Assembly (NCBI GenBank): GCA_020637775.1 | Contig: JACKJV010000013.1 | Location: forward strand, 1 to 64,000 | Length of the DNA stretch: 64,000 bases | Reading direction: 5' to 3' | Origin: Brucellaceae bacterium | GTDB lineage: Bacteria; Pseudomonadota; Alphaproteobacteria; Rhizobiales; Rhizobiaceae | In this document: positions 18,806 through 27,526 of the stretch, one piece after another | Position numbering within the stretch: the stretch's first letter is position 1 | Layout: each line of letters opens with the position of its first letter | Made by a program: the position numbers and the translations under genes | Notes under the pieces: generated by a model | Database searches by the model: none | Told to the model about the DNA's origin: nothing | Seen by the model: the letters and a program-made list of their open reading frames with translations, nothing else

Positions 18806-20452
18806 TCAGGCAAAGAAGCCGTGCATGAACCAGCGCACCTGTGCCGCGCTCTCGTAAGAACCGGCCCGGTAGAGCCAGAAGCGGCGGCCCGTGTCGTCTT
18901 CCACGCGCCAGTAATCGCGCACCGGCGCATCCGCGGAATCCCGCCACCATTCCGGGCCCATGCGCTCCGGTCCCTCGGCGCGGGCAACGCGGTAATGCAC
19001 CCGGCGCCAGCGGAAGGAGGCGGGCGGACCGTCGGGAATGCCTGCAATGGCATCGACGGGTTCGGGGCTGGCGAGCAGGCGCACGGGCCTTGGCGCGCAT
19101 GGCGCATGGGCTGCAACAGCGGGCTTGAGCGCCAGGTTGCCGGAAACGGGGCGCGATGGCGACCCGCCCATCTGCGTGGAGGGAAAGAGAGGCGCGCTGC
19201 GTTCCGGGCAATGACTTTCCCGCATGAGGGGCGCAAGCAGGACCTGCGGGCCGAAGCGTGCCGCCGCGCGTTCGGCAAATGCCGCGACGGCATCCGAACC
19301 GTCTGCCGGATCGCCGGCAAGATCGCGCTGGCTTTCGCCGAAGGGTGCGGATGCAAGGACAGACATGCGCAGGATCTCGAAACCGCAGCCGGCATCAAGC
19401 GTTCCGTCCAGCGCCGCGAGCCGCTCGCGAAACAGGTCGCGAATGGCGCGCGGCTCACGCAATGGCCGCGCCGTGCCGACGGCCAGGCGTTTCACCGCGC
19501 CATCGGTGCGCCAGAGTGCCAGTTCCAGCCGGCGTGCGCCCTGACCGCGCTCTTCCAGCGCCGGTTTCAGCGCCCGGGCCAGGCCCAGCGCGATCTCCTC
19601 GACATGTTCGCTCAGCATGACCGGTTCGGCGAGGCGGCGTTCGGCGGACAGATCGGCGACCGGCATGAGCGGGGACACGGCTTCGCCGGCATGCCCCAGA
19701 GCGGCATCGAGACGGGCGATGACGGCCTGGCCGAAACGCCGCGCAATGGCGGCGCGCGGCTGGGCCGACAGGCGGCCGATGGTGGAAAGGCCAACGGCGC
19801 GCAGGCCGGCTTCGGCCTTCGGTTCGAGGCGCAGGGCCGAAAGCGGCAGGGGTGCCATGAAATCCGCCTCGGCGCCGGGTGCGACCATGGTGCCGGGGCG
19901 CAGACGGGCCGCGGCAAAGGCGCAGCCCGGCGTCGCGGCCAAGCCGGCCTGCACGGCCAGTCCGAGCGCGCGGGCGCGGGCAACCGCATCCGTCATCAGG
20001 GCTTCTTCCCCGCCGAAGAGATGGGCGCAGCCGGCAATGTCGAGAAACAGGCCGTCGGTTCCATCCAGCCCGACAAGCGGAGTGTAGCGTGTCGCCCAAA
20101 GAGCGAGCCGGTTCAGGAACCGCGCATCGGCCGCCGGGTCGGCCGGCATGACCTCGATGGCCGGATGCATGGCGCGTGCGGCCGCCAGCCCGAGGCCGGG
20201 GACAAGCCCCAGGCCGGCTGCCTTTTCGCAACAGGCGGAAAGGCGTTGCGTATTGGCCATGGTTTCGGCCAGCACCAGCGGCGGGCGTTCAGCCGCGCCG
20301 GCGGACGTGCTGGTCCGTGAGATCCGGTCGTGGCGGGCGGCCAGAATCCGGTCGGTGGGCAGGCAGGGAAACCACAGCGCCAGGATACGGCGGCCGCTGA
20401 ACGGGTTTCCGGCGCAGCGGTGCGCCGGGGTGCAGGACAAATCGCTGGTCAT
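18806..20452 (-). CDS. imuB: ImuB, inactive Y-family polymerase-like mutasome protein
   Basis: A 548-residue DinB/UmuC-like protein. The N-terminal [16 protein letters not shown] replaces the FxDMDxFFA motif of active Y-family enzymes, and the SxDExxxD motif is replaced by [14 protein letters not shown], so the catalytic acidic residues are missing, as is known for ImuB. ImuB bridges ImuA, DnaE2 and the sliding clamp in the mutasome. Its start overlaps the imuA 3' end by 164 bases in another frame, unusually long for a bacterial operon but needed because no later Met precedes the conserved RRILALWFP. Confidence 0.9.
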   Translation of the reverse strand: MTSDLSCTPAHRCAGNPFSGRRILALWFPCLPTDRILAARHDRISRTSTSAGAAERPPLVLAETMANTQRLSACCEKAAGLGLVPGLGLAAARAMHPAIEVMPADPAADARFLNRLALWATRYTPLVGLDGTDGLFLDIAGCAHLFGGEEALMTDAVARARALGLAVQAGLAATPGCAFAAARLRPGTMVAPGAEADFMAPLPLSALRLEPKAEAGLRAVGLSTIGRLSAQPRAAIARRFGQAVIARLDAALGHAGEAVSPLMPVADLSAERRLAEPVMLSEHVEEIALGLARALKPALEERGQGARRLELALWRTDGAVKRLAVGTARPLREPRAIRDLFRERLAALDGTLDAGCGFEILRMSVLASAPFGESQRDLAGDPADGSDAVAAFAERAAARFGPQVLLAPLMRESHCPERSAPLFPSTQMGGSPSRPVSGNLALKPAVAAHAPCAPRPVRLLASPEPVDAIAGIPDGPPASFRWRRVHYRVARAEGPERMGPEWWRDSADAPVRDYWRVEDDTGRRFWLYRAGSYESAAQVRWFMHGFFA

Positions 20453-21281
20453 CGCGGTTCCACTCCAGTGTCAGGTCACAGGTTTCGTTGGCGCCCTTGT
20501 CAACGGTCAGGCAAAAGGCCGGATTGCCGATCGTTCCTTCGATCATCACCCCGAAGGCGCTTGCCGGGGCCGAGGGCGCAGCGCGCACCAGAAGGCGCAG
20601 AAGGGCGGCGCTGGCCTCAGCGCGCGCGGCCTGGCGCAGCAGGATCACGGGCCGGCCGGCCTGACGGGCGCGCATGTGCAGGCGGCGCGTGGCGGTCAGG
20701 TCGCAGGCGGCAGGATTGCCGCGCATCTCCACGATGACAGCAGACAGGCCGGCCAGCGGCGCCGCCTCGCCCGCGATCCACAGGAGATCGGCAAGGCGGG
20801 GGACCTCGGCGACGAGAAGGCGATGCGGCTCCAGCCCCAGCAGGCCGGCCAGTCCCGGCGCCCAGGGCATGCCGGCCTCGGCCATGGCCTGGCGGGTCGT
20901 GGCCCAGAGCAGCGGCGCCTGCGGCGCGCCCGTCTTGCGGGCGCGATGCGCCCGCAGCGCCAGACCGAGCGCCAGCGCTGCCGCCGCGCCCGCATCCCGG
21001 GTTTCAGGCGCGATCACCTCGCTCAGGGCCGCCAGCGGCAAGCCGCCGCCCAGCAACCGGTCGGCAGACCCGTCGCCCGTGGACACCCGTTCGGCGCGGG
21101 CATGGCGCAAGCCTTCCACCGGGCGGCCGTGCTCACGCAGGAGCGTGCCGCCGGTGGCGTTTTCGCCATGGCTGGGCGTTTCCGCCTCAACCTGCCGGAG
21201 GCGGGGCGTTTCATCCTCTATGGCCGCAATCCGCCGGCGCAGATCGCGCAAAAGCTCCTCCGTCACGGCGCGGGTGGCCAT
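20289..21281 (-). CDS. imuA: ImuA, RecA-like mutasome protein
   Basis: 330 residues, the first gene of the SOS mutagenesis cassette. RVSTGDGSADRLLGGGLPLAALSEVI reads as the family's degenerate RecA/SulA-like ATPase start (STGDGSADRLLGGG region about 66-80). ALLRLLVRAAPSAPASAFGVMIEG and the C-terminal [13 protein letters not shown] are also family-like. ImuA works with ImuB and DnaE2 in damage-induced mutagenesis. The ATG at 21281 is chosen over 21326. A GTTC-N7-GTTC LexA box lies 96 bases upstream. Confidence 0.87.
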   Translation of the reverse strand: MATRAVTEELLRDLRRRIAAIEDETPRLRQVEAETPSHGENATGGTLLREHGRPVEGLRHARAERVSTGDGSADRLLGGGLPLAALSEVIAPETRDAGAAAALALGLALRAHRARKTGAPQAPLLWATTRQAMAEAGMPWAPGLAGLLGLEPHRLLVAEVPRLADLLWIAGEAAPLAGLSAVIVEMRGNPAACDLTATRRLHMRARQAGRPVILLRQAARAEASAALLRLLVRAAPSAPASAFGVMIEGTIGNPAFCLTVDKGANETCDLTLEWNRDDQRFVLHPGAPLRRKPVQRPPYPGAVVSLPAHRPDSGRPPRPDLTDQHVRRRG

Positions 21282-21376
21282 GGCGCGTGTCCTTTCTTCA
21301 GGCCCTGTGATCAAGGCAAGGGACAAGCGATCCTCCGGCCTGCGATTGCAGTGCCAGGCAGGTCGCCGCCTTAAAT

Positions 21377-21391
21377 GTTCCTGTTATGTTC
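21377..21391. promoter_or_regulatory. LexA (SOS) box upstream of imuA
   Basis: GTTCCTGTTATGTTC is an exact match to the alphaproteobacterial LexA operator GTTC-N7-GTTC. It sits in the gap between divergent imuA and the metallopeptidase gene, 96 bases from the imuA start, and predicts damage induction of imuA-imuB-dnaE2. Confidence 0.88.
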
Positions 21392-21536
21392 TTATGGATT
21401 CCAGAGCTGCCCCCCGGAGTCAAGCGGGCAGGAAAAGATTCTTCTCCATGCCATGAACAGGCCGCAGGGCTGAATCCGGGGCACGTGCTTCAAACGGGAG
21501 GCAAAAGCGCCTATATGGGCCGGACAGGAAAAGGTG

Positions 21537-21959
21537 ATGGCCCGCATTTACGCAACCCGCAACTGGCAGACAGCCGCCGCGCCCACGCTCGCAGAGATCG
21601 AGCTGATGGCGATGGAGGCCTATGCGCATCTTCCCGGCCAGTTCCGGGCCCTTACCGGCGAGATCGTGATCCAGGTGGCGGATTTTCCCGAGGAAGAAAT
21701 CCTCGATGCGCTGGCGCTGGAAACCCCGTTCGACCTGCTCGGCCTGTTCGAGGGCCGCGGCATTGCGGAGCGGTGGAACCCGCAGACAGGCGAGGGGCCG
21801 AATCGCATCACGCTCTACCGGCGTGCCATTCTCGACTACTGGGCGGAGAGCGACGAGATGCTGGGCGACATTGTCACCCATGTCCTCATCCACGAGATCG
21901 GCCACCATTTCGGGCTGTCGGATGACGACATGGCGCGTATCGAGGAACAGGCAGGCTGA
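21537..21959 (+). CDS. Metallopeptidase family protein (minimal zincin-like)
   Basis: 140 residues with HEIGHHFGLSDDDM near the C-terminus, an HExxH zinc site followed by the GLSDDD tail typical of the minigluzincin-like DUF1025 family. The N-terminal part has TLAEIELMAMEAYAHLPGQFRAL. The ATG at 21537 follows AGGAAAAGG; a GTG at 21534 is adjacent. No signal peptide is seen, so it is cytosolic. Substrates of this family are unknown. It is divergent from imuA and shares the intergenic region with the LexA box. Confidence 0.82.
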   Translation: MARIYATRNWQTAAAPTLAEIELMAMEAYAHLPGQFRALTGEIVIQVADFPEEEILDALALETPFDLLGLFEGRGIAERWNPQTGEGPNRITLYRRAILDYWAESDEMLGDIVTHVLIHEIGHHFGLSDDDMARIEEQAG

Positions 21960-22106
21960 AACCGCCGCTTTTCCCCCCGCCTTCAAGCACAGGCTGAACC
22001 CTTCGTTAACCATGTTGCCCGACCATCGGCAGGCAGGGGAAACCTCTCGCATTTTCCGGCGTTGAGCGGTCGGGACATACGGGATCAAGGGACGAAAGGG
22101 AGTGCC

Positions 22107-22487
22107 ATGCACAAGCCGACCCTGCTTATCGTGGAAGACGACGCGTGGCTTGCCATGGATGCTGCCACCCAGGCCGAGGCGGCCGGTTATGCCGTCATCC
22201 TGGCGCAAAGCGTCGCCGAGGCACAACGCATCCTGCTGCTGGAGGATGTGGACGGGGCCATACTCGATTTCAACCTGCCCGATGGCGTGGTGACTCCGGT
22301 TGCCCATGCGCTCAGGGCCGCCGGCCTGCCCTTCTTTCTCGTCTCAGGCGCCAGCCTGGACACGATCGAGCAGACGGGCCTTGAAAACCCGCCTCTGCTG
22401 GCCAAGCCGGTCGATTACCTGAAGGCCATGGCCCTGCTGATGCGCGATGGCGAAGCGCCGCAACGGGCGCGGCGGCTGGCCGGCTGA
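22107..22487 (+). CDS. Single-domain response regulator (receiver only)
   Basis: 126 residues forming one CheY-like receiver with no output domain. The acidic pair is at Asp11-Asp12 (VEDDAW), the phosphoacceptor is Asp54 (ILDFNLPDG), the conserved Ser is at 80 (LVSGAS) and Lys100 is in LLAKPVDY. The ATG at 22107 has AAGGGAG upstream, while the open frame to 22062 lacks one. No kinase is nearby. Such lone receivers in Hyphomicrobiales act as phosphate sinks or signal through protein contacts. The stop codon lies in the stem-loop of a terminator. Confidence 0.85.
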   Translation: MHKPTLLIVEDDAWLAMDAATQAEAAGYAVILAQSVAEAQRILLLEDVDGAILDFNLPDGVVTPVAHALRAAGLPFFLVSGASLDTIEQTGLENPPLLAKPVDYLKAMALLMRDGEAPQRARRLAG

Positions 22488-22500
22488 ACCGGCCGGTTTT
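22478..22500 (+). terminator. Probable intrinsic terminator after the receiver gene
   Basis: GGCCGG, loop CTGAA, CCGGCC followed by GGTTTT. The loop contains the receiver stop codon. The T-run is short. Confidence 0.5.
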
Positions 22501-22509
22501 CCTGTTCCC

Positions 22510-22860
22510 TCACGGGCAGACGCCAATGGCGTCGATATAACGCGCAGAAACCCAGCCGCGCGGGCTTGGCCGGCCCCAATAGGGATCGGTGCAGTCGCCC
22601 GCCATGCAGGCCACCTGATACCAGTTGCCGGCACGATCCCAGACCGAGACTTCATCGCCGGCATAGAGTTCGCCGATCTGGCGGTAGCGCGTGCCCGGAC
22701 CGGTGCGCACGGCAAGGAAGCCGTTGCCACGGTCATGGTCGTATTGCGAGATCGGCCGCACACCCACCACGTAACCCGTGCAATCGCCAGCCTGCGCCGG
22801 AACAGCTGGCAAGACCACTCCCGCCGCAATGGCACAGACACCCAGAAAATTCCGCCCCAT
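22510..22860 (-). CDS. Secreted SH3-domain protein
   Basis: 116 residues with a clear signal peptide (MGRNFLGVCAIAAGVVLPA, cleavage after AQA near residue 24) and a single bacterial SH3 domain: FLAVRTGPGTRYRQIGEL, then DEVSVWDRAGNWYQV and GWVSARYID. Four cysteines are present (GDCTGYV, VACMAGDC, GVCP), suggesting disulfides in the periplasm. SH3b domains commonly bind cell-wall material. It stands alone between a convergent receiver gene and the M20 operon; no partner is evident. Confidence 0.8.
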   Translation of the reverse strand: MGRNFLGVCAIAAGVVLPAVPAQAGDCTGYVVGVRPISQYDHDRGNGFLAVRTGPGTRYRQIGELYAGDEVSVWDRAGNWYQVACMAGDCTDPYWGRPSPRGWVSARYIDAIGVCP

Positions 22861-22940
22861 GTCTCATCTCCCTTTCCGCGCCGCGCCGCGGCCTTCCATT
22901 TGAAGATGCCGGTCAACATGGCCATTTGCCTTGACCGGCG

Positions 22941-24092
22941 TTAAGCCGCGCCGCAGAGATCGCGAATCACCTGTTCGAACACGGCCATGCCGGGCGCGAT
23001 GATGCTGTCGGGAAAGTCGTAGTCCGGCGCATGCAGCGGCGGATGGTCCTCGCCGGCCCCCAGAACGAACATGGCCGTCGGGCAGGCCTGGCCGAAGCGG
23101 CCGAAATCCTCCGACCAGCGGAACGGACCCGCTAGCGGCATGACCGTCAGGCCGAGCCTGGCAAAGGCCGATTCAACATGGGCCACAGCGGCTGCATCGT
23201 TGACATTGGCGGCAAAACCGTCCGCCGTTTCCATCGCGATCTCCAGCCCGTGGCGCCCGGCGCCGGCCTCAGCCATGGCGCGGGCCGCCTGCATCAGCGC
23301 GTCCTGCCTTTCATCGTCGATCGCCCGCAGCGTGGCCATGACATGGGCCTCGCCGGGCGCAATGCCGAAGGCCTCCTCGCCAAGGCGGGCATGAACCAGT
23401 GTCACCACCGACTGGCCGGCAGGATGCCCGAGCGTGGCAGGCAGGCGCGGCAAGCCATCGACCAGTTCGCACATGGCGGCAGCAGGGCTGAGGCCTGCTT
23501 CCGGCTGACTGGCGTGGGACGTGCGCCCGGTCAGGCGGATGGACAGGCCTTCGGATGCATAGCACATGGGGCCTGGCCGGATGGCGACGGCACCTTTTTC
23601 CATGCCGGGCAGGTTGTGCAGGGCAAAGGCGATGTCGGGCCGTATCCCGGCGAAGCGCGGATCGGCCAGCATGGCGGCGGCGCCGGCCCCGTTTTCCTCG
23701 GCCGGCTGGTAGAGCAGGATGGCGCGGCCCCTGGCGATGGGCCGGGCGTGAAGCTGGCGTGCAAGGCCCATGAGAATGGCCATGTGGCCATCATGGCCGC
23801 ACAGGTGGCCGCGTCCCTCGATGGTCGAGCGCCACTCGACCGGCGCCTTGTCGATGATCGGCAAGCCATCCAGTTCGCTGCGGATCATGACAGAGGGTCC
23901 GGGGCTGCCGCTCTCCCATATGGCGACGACGCCATGGCCGCCAATGCCCGTGAGAAGGTGATCCGGTTCGCAATGCTTCAATGCGTCGGCGATGCGTGCC
24001 GCCGTCCAGCCCTCGTCGCCGGATATTTCGGGATTGCGGTGCAGCTCGCGGCGCAAGGCCGTCAGGCTGCCGATCAGCGCCTCGTTCACCAT
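22941..24092 (-). CDS. M20 family metallo-amidohydrolase (hippurate hydrolase-like)
   Basis: 383 residues of the M20D amidohydrolase family. RRELHRNPEISGDE at the N-terminus, RGHLCGHDGHMAILMG (metal-binding HxD area), PAEENGAGAAAML (catalytic glutamates) and HNLPGMEKG are all diagnostic. Members cleave N-acyl amino acids or related amides. The ATG at 24092 lies inside the last codons of the DUF1737 gene, giving a seven-base overlap, and a long upstream extension to 24299 is out-of-family. It is the last gene of a three-gene coupled operon with a CoA-ester lyase-like protein, suggesting breakdown of an acylated substrate; the substrate itself is not known. Confidence 0.87.
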   Translation of the reverse strand: MVNEALIGSLTALRRELHRNPEISGDEGWTAARIADALKHCEPDHLLTGIGGHGVVAIWESGSPGPSVMIRSELDGLPIIDKAPVEWRSTIEGRGHLCGHDGHMAILMGLARQLHARPIARGRAILLYQPAEENGAGAAAMLADPRFAGIRPDIAFALHNLPGMEKGAVAIRPGPMCYASEGLSIRLTGRTSHASQPEAGLSPAAAMCELVDGLPRLPATLGHPAGQSVVTLVHARLGEEAFGIAPGEAHVMATLRAIDDERQDALMQAARAMAEAGAGRHGLEIAMETADGFAANVNDAAAVAHVESAFARLGLTVMPLAGPFRWSEDFGRFGQACPTAMFVLGAGEDHPPLHAPDYDFPDSIIAPGMAVFEQVIRDLCGAA

Positions 24093-24292
24093 TCGCCCAG
24101 CTTCATGTCCGGTTCGTAATCCACGCCATCGACTTCCTTGATCACCGCCTGGCCGCATTGCATCGTGCCGGTCAGGGCATTGAAGGCATAGGTCGGCGAT
24201 CCATGCAGCATCCAGCCCTTGTTCAGCGCCGCGGTCACCTTGTGGCAGAAAGCGGCGTCGTCGGCGCCGGTCAGAAAGCGGTAAAGTTTCAT
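24086..24292 (-). CDS. DUF1737 domain protein
   Basis: 68 residues: MKLYRFLTGADDAAF, CHKVTAALNKGWMLHGSPTY, QCGQAVIKEV. This matches the DUF1737 pattern, in which the middle segment G-W-x-L-x-G-x-P-T is conserved and the protein probably forms a small single domain. It is fused by overlaps to both neighbours: its ATG overlaps the stop of the CoA-lyase gene (ATGA), and its stop overlaps the start of the M20 gene. The strict coupling suggests equimolar synthesis or joint function, but no function is known for the family. Confidence 0.75.
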   Translation of the reverse strand: MKLYRFLTGADDAAFCHKVTAALNKGWMLHGSPTYAFNALTGTMQCGQAVIKEVDGVDYEPDMKLGEW

Positions 24293-25179
24293 TCTCCATT
24301 CCCCATGCGAAGGCCGGCGCGCGCCAGAAGGCGCTCGGCCTGGTCCAGGTGCAGCCGTTCGATCATGCGCCCGTCCACCGAGATCACCCCCTTGCCGGCA
24401 TTGGCCGGTTCGGCGAAGGCCGCACGGATGGCCAGCGCGCCGGCAATCGCCTCGGGCGTGGGCGAAAAGGCTGTTCTCGCCGGTTCGATCTGGGCCGGGT
24501 GGATCAGCGTCTTGCCGTCAAAGCCGAGGGCCGCGCCCTGTACGCATTCGGCGGTGAAGGCGTCCAGATCGCGGAACTGGTTGGAAACGCCATCCAGAAC
24601 GGTGATGCCGCCGGCGCGTGCGGCAAGCACCATCTGCAACAGAAGCGGGCGCAGGTATTCGCGACCGGGCGTCATGGCAATGCCCGTATCCTTGACCAGA
24701 TCGTTGGTTCCGGCCACGAAACAGGCGAGGCGTGCGCCCGGATTGCGCGCCAGCTCGGCAATGGCCGGCAGGTTCAGCATGGCGCGCGGCGTCTCGATCA
24801 TGGCCCACAGCGCGATGCAGCCGGGCGCATCGGTCTCGGCCAGTGCATCGGCGGCGTCGAGCACGTCACCCGGGCCATCCACCTTTGGCAGGAGAATGCC
24901 GTCCGGGCGGCAGCCGCGCGCGGCCAGCAGATCCTCCGCCCCCCATTCGCCGGCCAGCGCGTTGATGCGGATGATTCGCTCGAAGGGCGCGTCGCGATGC
25001 TCGCGGAAATGCTGACGCAGCGCCTCGCGGGCGGCGTCCTTTTCCCCTGGCGCGACGGCATCCTCCAGATCGAAAATGACCGCATCGGCAGACAAGCCGG
25101 GCACCTTGGCAAGGGCCTTGGGACTGGAAGCCGGCACATAGAGAACCGCGCGGCGGGGTCGTAGCGTTTCCTGCGTCAT
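24289..25179 (-). CDS. HpcH/HpaI aldolase/citrate lyase family protein (CoA-ester lyase-like)
   Basis: 296 residues of the CitE-like TIM-barrel family. RRAVLYVPASSPKALAKV is the N-terminal start, VIFDLEDAVAPGEK holds the conserved acidic residues, RINALAGEWGAEDL follows, and GFDGKTLIHPAQIEP is the C-terminal signature (GKxxIHPxQ). Relatives act as malyl-CoA or citramalyl-CoA lyases or as thioesterases. The ATG at 25179 gives the standard start. It is the first gene of the operon with DUF1737 and M20 genes, divergent from an FAD oxidoreductase. The acyl-CoA substrate is not known. Confidence 0.85.
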   Translation of the reverse strand: MTQETLRPRRAVLYVPASSPKALAKVPGLSADAVIFDLEDAVAPGEKDAAREALRQHFREHRDAPFERIIRINALAGEWGAEDLLAARGCRPDGILLPKVDGPGDVLDAADALAETDAPGCIALWAMIETPRAMLNLPAIAELARNPGARLACFVAGTNDLVKDTGIAMTPGREYLRPLLLQMVLAARAGGITVLDGVSNQFRDLDAFTAECVQGAALGFDGKTLIHPAQIEPARTAFSPTPEAIAGALAIRAAFAEPANAGKGVISVDGRMIERLHLDQAERLLARAGLRMGNGE

Positions 25180-25316
25180 CCCCTGATCTAGCCGCCGATC
25201 TCGTGCCGGGGCAAGGCAAATTGCATGGCCCCCCTTTCCATCGGCGTGCTTTTCTGCTGACACTCCCGGCAAGCGCCGGACCAAAGCCGGGGCGGCAATT
25301 GCGCGGAGCGGCATGC

Positions 25317-26486
25317 ATGCAAACCTACGATATCGTGATCGCGGGCGGGGCCATCATGGGCTCTTCCATCGCCTGGTTCCTGCGCGAACACGGGTTCGAG
25401 GGATCCATCGCCGTGGTCGAGCGGGATCCCGCTTTCACCCGCGCGGCAACCACGCTTTCCTGCGCCTCCATCCGGCAGCAGTTCTCGATTGCCGAGAACA
25501 TCGCGCTCTCGCGCTTCACGCTTGATTTCTTCCGGGATCTGAACAGCCATTTCGGGGACGATGCCGACATTGCCTTTCGCGAAAAGGGCTACCTGATCCT
25601 GGCGAGCGAGGACGGCCTGCCCATCCTTGAGGCCAACCACGCGGTGCAGATGGCCGCCGGCGCGGATATCGTGCTGGAAAACGGTGGGGCGCTGGCGAAG
25701 CGGTTTTCCTGGCTCGACACGGGCGGCATTGCCGCGGGCGCCTATGGCGTGAGTGGCGAAGGCTGGTTCGATGCGCATCATCTACTGGCGCTGTTCCGCC
25801 GCTCGTTGAAGGGCCGGGATGTCGATGCCGTGACCGGCACGGTTTGCGGCCTCGATGTGGCGGGTGGCGACGTGCGGACGGTCCGGCTGGAAAGCGGTGC
25901 GCATCTGGAGTGCGGTACGTTCATCAATGCGGGCGGGCCGCAGGCCGGGGCGATCGCCGCCATGGCCGGCATCGTCTTGCCGGTGGAACCGCGCAAGCGC
26001 TCGGTCTTCGTCTTCGATTGCAAGGCGCAATTCGACGACATGCCGTTGATGGTGGATCCGACCGGCGTCTATGTGCGCCCGGAAGGCTCCGTGTACATTT
26101 GCGGTGGCGCGGAGGACAGCGTGGCCGAAAGCCGGGCCGACGAGGCCGATTTCGAACCGGACTGGGACCTGTTCGAAAACGTGATCTGGCCGGTTCTGGC
26201 CGCGCGCGTGCCTGCCTTCGAGGCAATCAAACCGGGCCGCGCCTGGGCGGGGCACTATGACTACAACACGCTGGACCAGAATGCGGTGATCGGCCCTCAT
26301 GCCGATGTGACGAATTTCTGGTTCTGCAACGGGTTTTCCGGCCACGGCCTGCAGCAGGCGCCGGCGGCCGGCAATGCCATAGCCGAACGCATCGTTCACG
26401 GCGCCTACCGGACGATCGACCTGTCGCGCTTTTCCCATGACCGGATCGCGGCCGGCGTGGCGTTGAAAGAACTCAACGTGATCTGA
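25317..26486 (+). CDS. FAD-dependent oxidoreductase (DAO family)
   Basis: 389 residues with the FAD-binding Rossmann motif IVIAGGAIMGSSIAWFL near residue 6, then TTLSCASIRQQFS, a mid-part GEGWFDAHHLLALF and a C-terminal FCNGFSGHGLQQAP, the arrangement of DAO/DadA-like amine or amino-acid oxidoreductases. It is soluble, with no signal peptide. The ATG at 25317 is preceded by another ATG at 25313 in a different frame. It is divergent from the CoA-lyase/DUF1737/M20 operon, so the four may belong to one amine or acyl-amino-acid pathway; that is inference only. Confidence 0.85.
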   Translation: MQTYDIVIAGGAIMGSSIAWFLREHGFEGSIAVVERDPAFTRAATTLSCASIRQQFSIAENIALSRFTLDFFRDLNSHFGDDADIAFREKGYLILASEDGLPILEANHAVQMAAGADIVLENGGALAKRFSWLDTGGIAAGAYGVSGEGWFDAHHLLALFRRSLKGRDVDAVTGTVCGLDVAGGDVRTVRLESGAHLECGTFINAGGPQAGAIAAMAGIVLPVEPRKRSVFVFDCKAQFDDMPLMVDPTGVYVRPEGSVYICGGAEDSVAESRADEADFEPDWDLFENVIWPVLAARVPAFEAIKPGRAWAGHYDYNTLDQNAVIGPHADVTNFWFCNGFSGHGLQQAPAAGNAIAERIVHGAYRTIDLSRFSHDRIAAGVALKELNVI

Positions 26487-26502
26487 TTTCCGACAGCCGG
26501 CG

Positions 26503-26518
26503 CGATTCACGTGAAACG
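26503..26518. promoter_or_regulatory. Divergent parS-like site upstream of leuD
   Basis: CGATTCACGTGAAACG keeps the ATTCACGTGAAAC core but differs from the consensus at positions 1, 3 and 16. It is about 18 kb from the main cluster and 85 bases before leuD. Confidence 0.5.
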
Positions 26519-26603
26519 CGTTGCACGGATGATGCGGCAGCCTCTTTGAAATTCGGCGCGCCTTTGCTAAAGCGCAAGCCAGACAGTTTTCAGGGAAACG
26601 GCC

Positions 26604-27209
26604 ATGGACAAGTTCACCAAGCTCACCGGCGTTGCCGCACCGATGCCGATCGTCAATATCGACACGGACATGATCATTCCGAAGGATTACCTGAAGACGA
26701 TCAAGCGCACGGGGCTCGGAAAGGGCCTGTTTTCGGAAATGCGCTACAATGAGGACGGCTCGGAAAATCCGGATTTCGTTCTCAACAAGCCGGCCTACCG
26801 CCAAGCGCAAATCCTGGTGGCCGGTGACAATTTCGGCTGCGGCTCGTCGCGCGAACACGCGCCCTGGGCATTGCTCGATTTCGGCATCCGCTGCGTGATT
26901 TCCACGTCGTTCGCCGACATTTTCTACAACAATTGCTTCAAGAACGGCATCCTGCCGATCAAGGTCAGCCAGGAAGAACTCGACAAGCTGATGGACGACG
27001 CCGAGCGCGGTTCCAATGCCACGCTCACGGTCGATCTCGAAGCCATGGAAATCCGCGGTCCCGATGGCGGCGTCATCACGTTCGAACTGGACCCGTTCAA
27101 GCGCCATTGCCTGCTCAACGGCCTGGACGATATCGGCCTCACACTGGAGAAGGCCTCGGCCATCGACACGTTCGAGAAGACGTCGGCGGAAACGCGCCCC
27201 TGGGCCTGA
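26604..27209 (+). CDS. leuD: 3-isopropylmalate dehydratase small subunit
   Basis: With LeuC it isomerises 2- to 3-isopropylmalate in leucine synthesis. 201 residues, the usual size. [21 protein letters not shown] near residues 73-90 is the hallmark of the small (swivel) subunit, and [16 protein letters not shown] lies near the N-terminus. leuC is not in the window, and leuB is 1.8 kb downstream with unrelated genes between, as is common in Hyphomicrobiales. A parS-like site lies in the upstream gap. Confidence 0.95.
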   Translation: MDKFTKLTGVAAPMPIVNIDTDMIIPKDYLKTIKRTGLGKGLFSEMRYNEDGSENPDFVLNKPAYRQAQILVAGDNFGCGSSREHAPWALLDFGIRCVISTSFADIFYNNCFKNGILPIKVSQEELDKLMDDAERGSNATLTVDLEAMEIRGPDGGVITFELDPFKRHCLLNGLDDIGLTLEKASAIDTFEKTSAETRPWA

Positions 27210-27228
27210 CCCTGCCGGGACAGCGCGG

Positions 27229-27465
27229 ATGAGACCGTTCCTGCCGCGGCGGTTCGAGCCGCTTGCCTTCGGCCTGCTCCTGACCGGCATGATGTCGTTG
27301 ATGGTCTCGGGCCTTTCGGTGTTTCTGGCGCGGGGCGCGGATCCGGGGTTCCTTGCGCTCTGGCTGGCGGCATGGCTGCCATCCTGGTCGCTCGCCTTCC
27401 CCATGGTGCTGTTCGTCAATCCGCTTGTCCGGCGCATCGTCGGCGCCATCGTGAAGCCTCAATAG
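27229..27465 (+). CDS. DUF2798 family small membrane protein
   Basis: 78 residues beginning MRPFLPRRFEPLAFGLLL, with two hydrophobic helices (about 11-30 and 41-62) separated by LARGADPGF, and ending VRRIVGAIVKPQ. This matches the DUF2798 pattern, a two-helix membrane family of unknown role. The ATG at 27229 lies 19 bases after the leuD stop on the same strand, so it is probably co-transcribed with leuD. An open frame in phase extends back through leuD and is not the real start. Confidence 0.7.
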   Translation: MRPFLPRRFEPLAFGLLLTGMMSLMVSGLSVFLARGADPGFLALWLAAWLPSWSLAFPMVLFVNPLVRRIVGAIVKPQ

Positions 27466-27526
27466 TCCATCCAGAGCCGGGCATGCCTTGCGTGGCTGAA
27501 CCGGCGCCATCCGCGGAACCCATGCC

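Noticed and set aside
18793..19458. N-terminal extension of dnaE2 (about 220 codons)
   Set aside because: It overlaps imuB in another frame and lacks PHP-domain sequence; the conserved start is at 18792.
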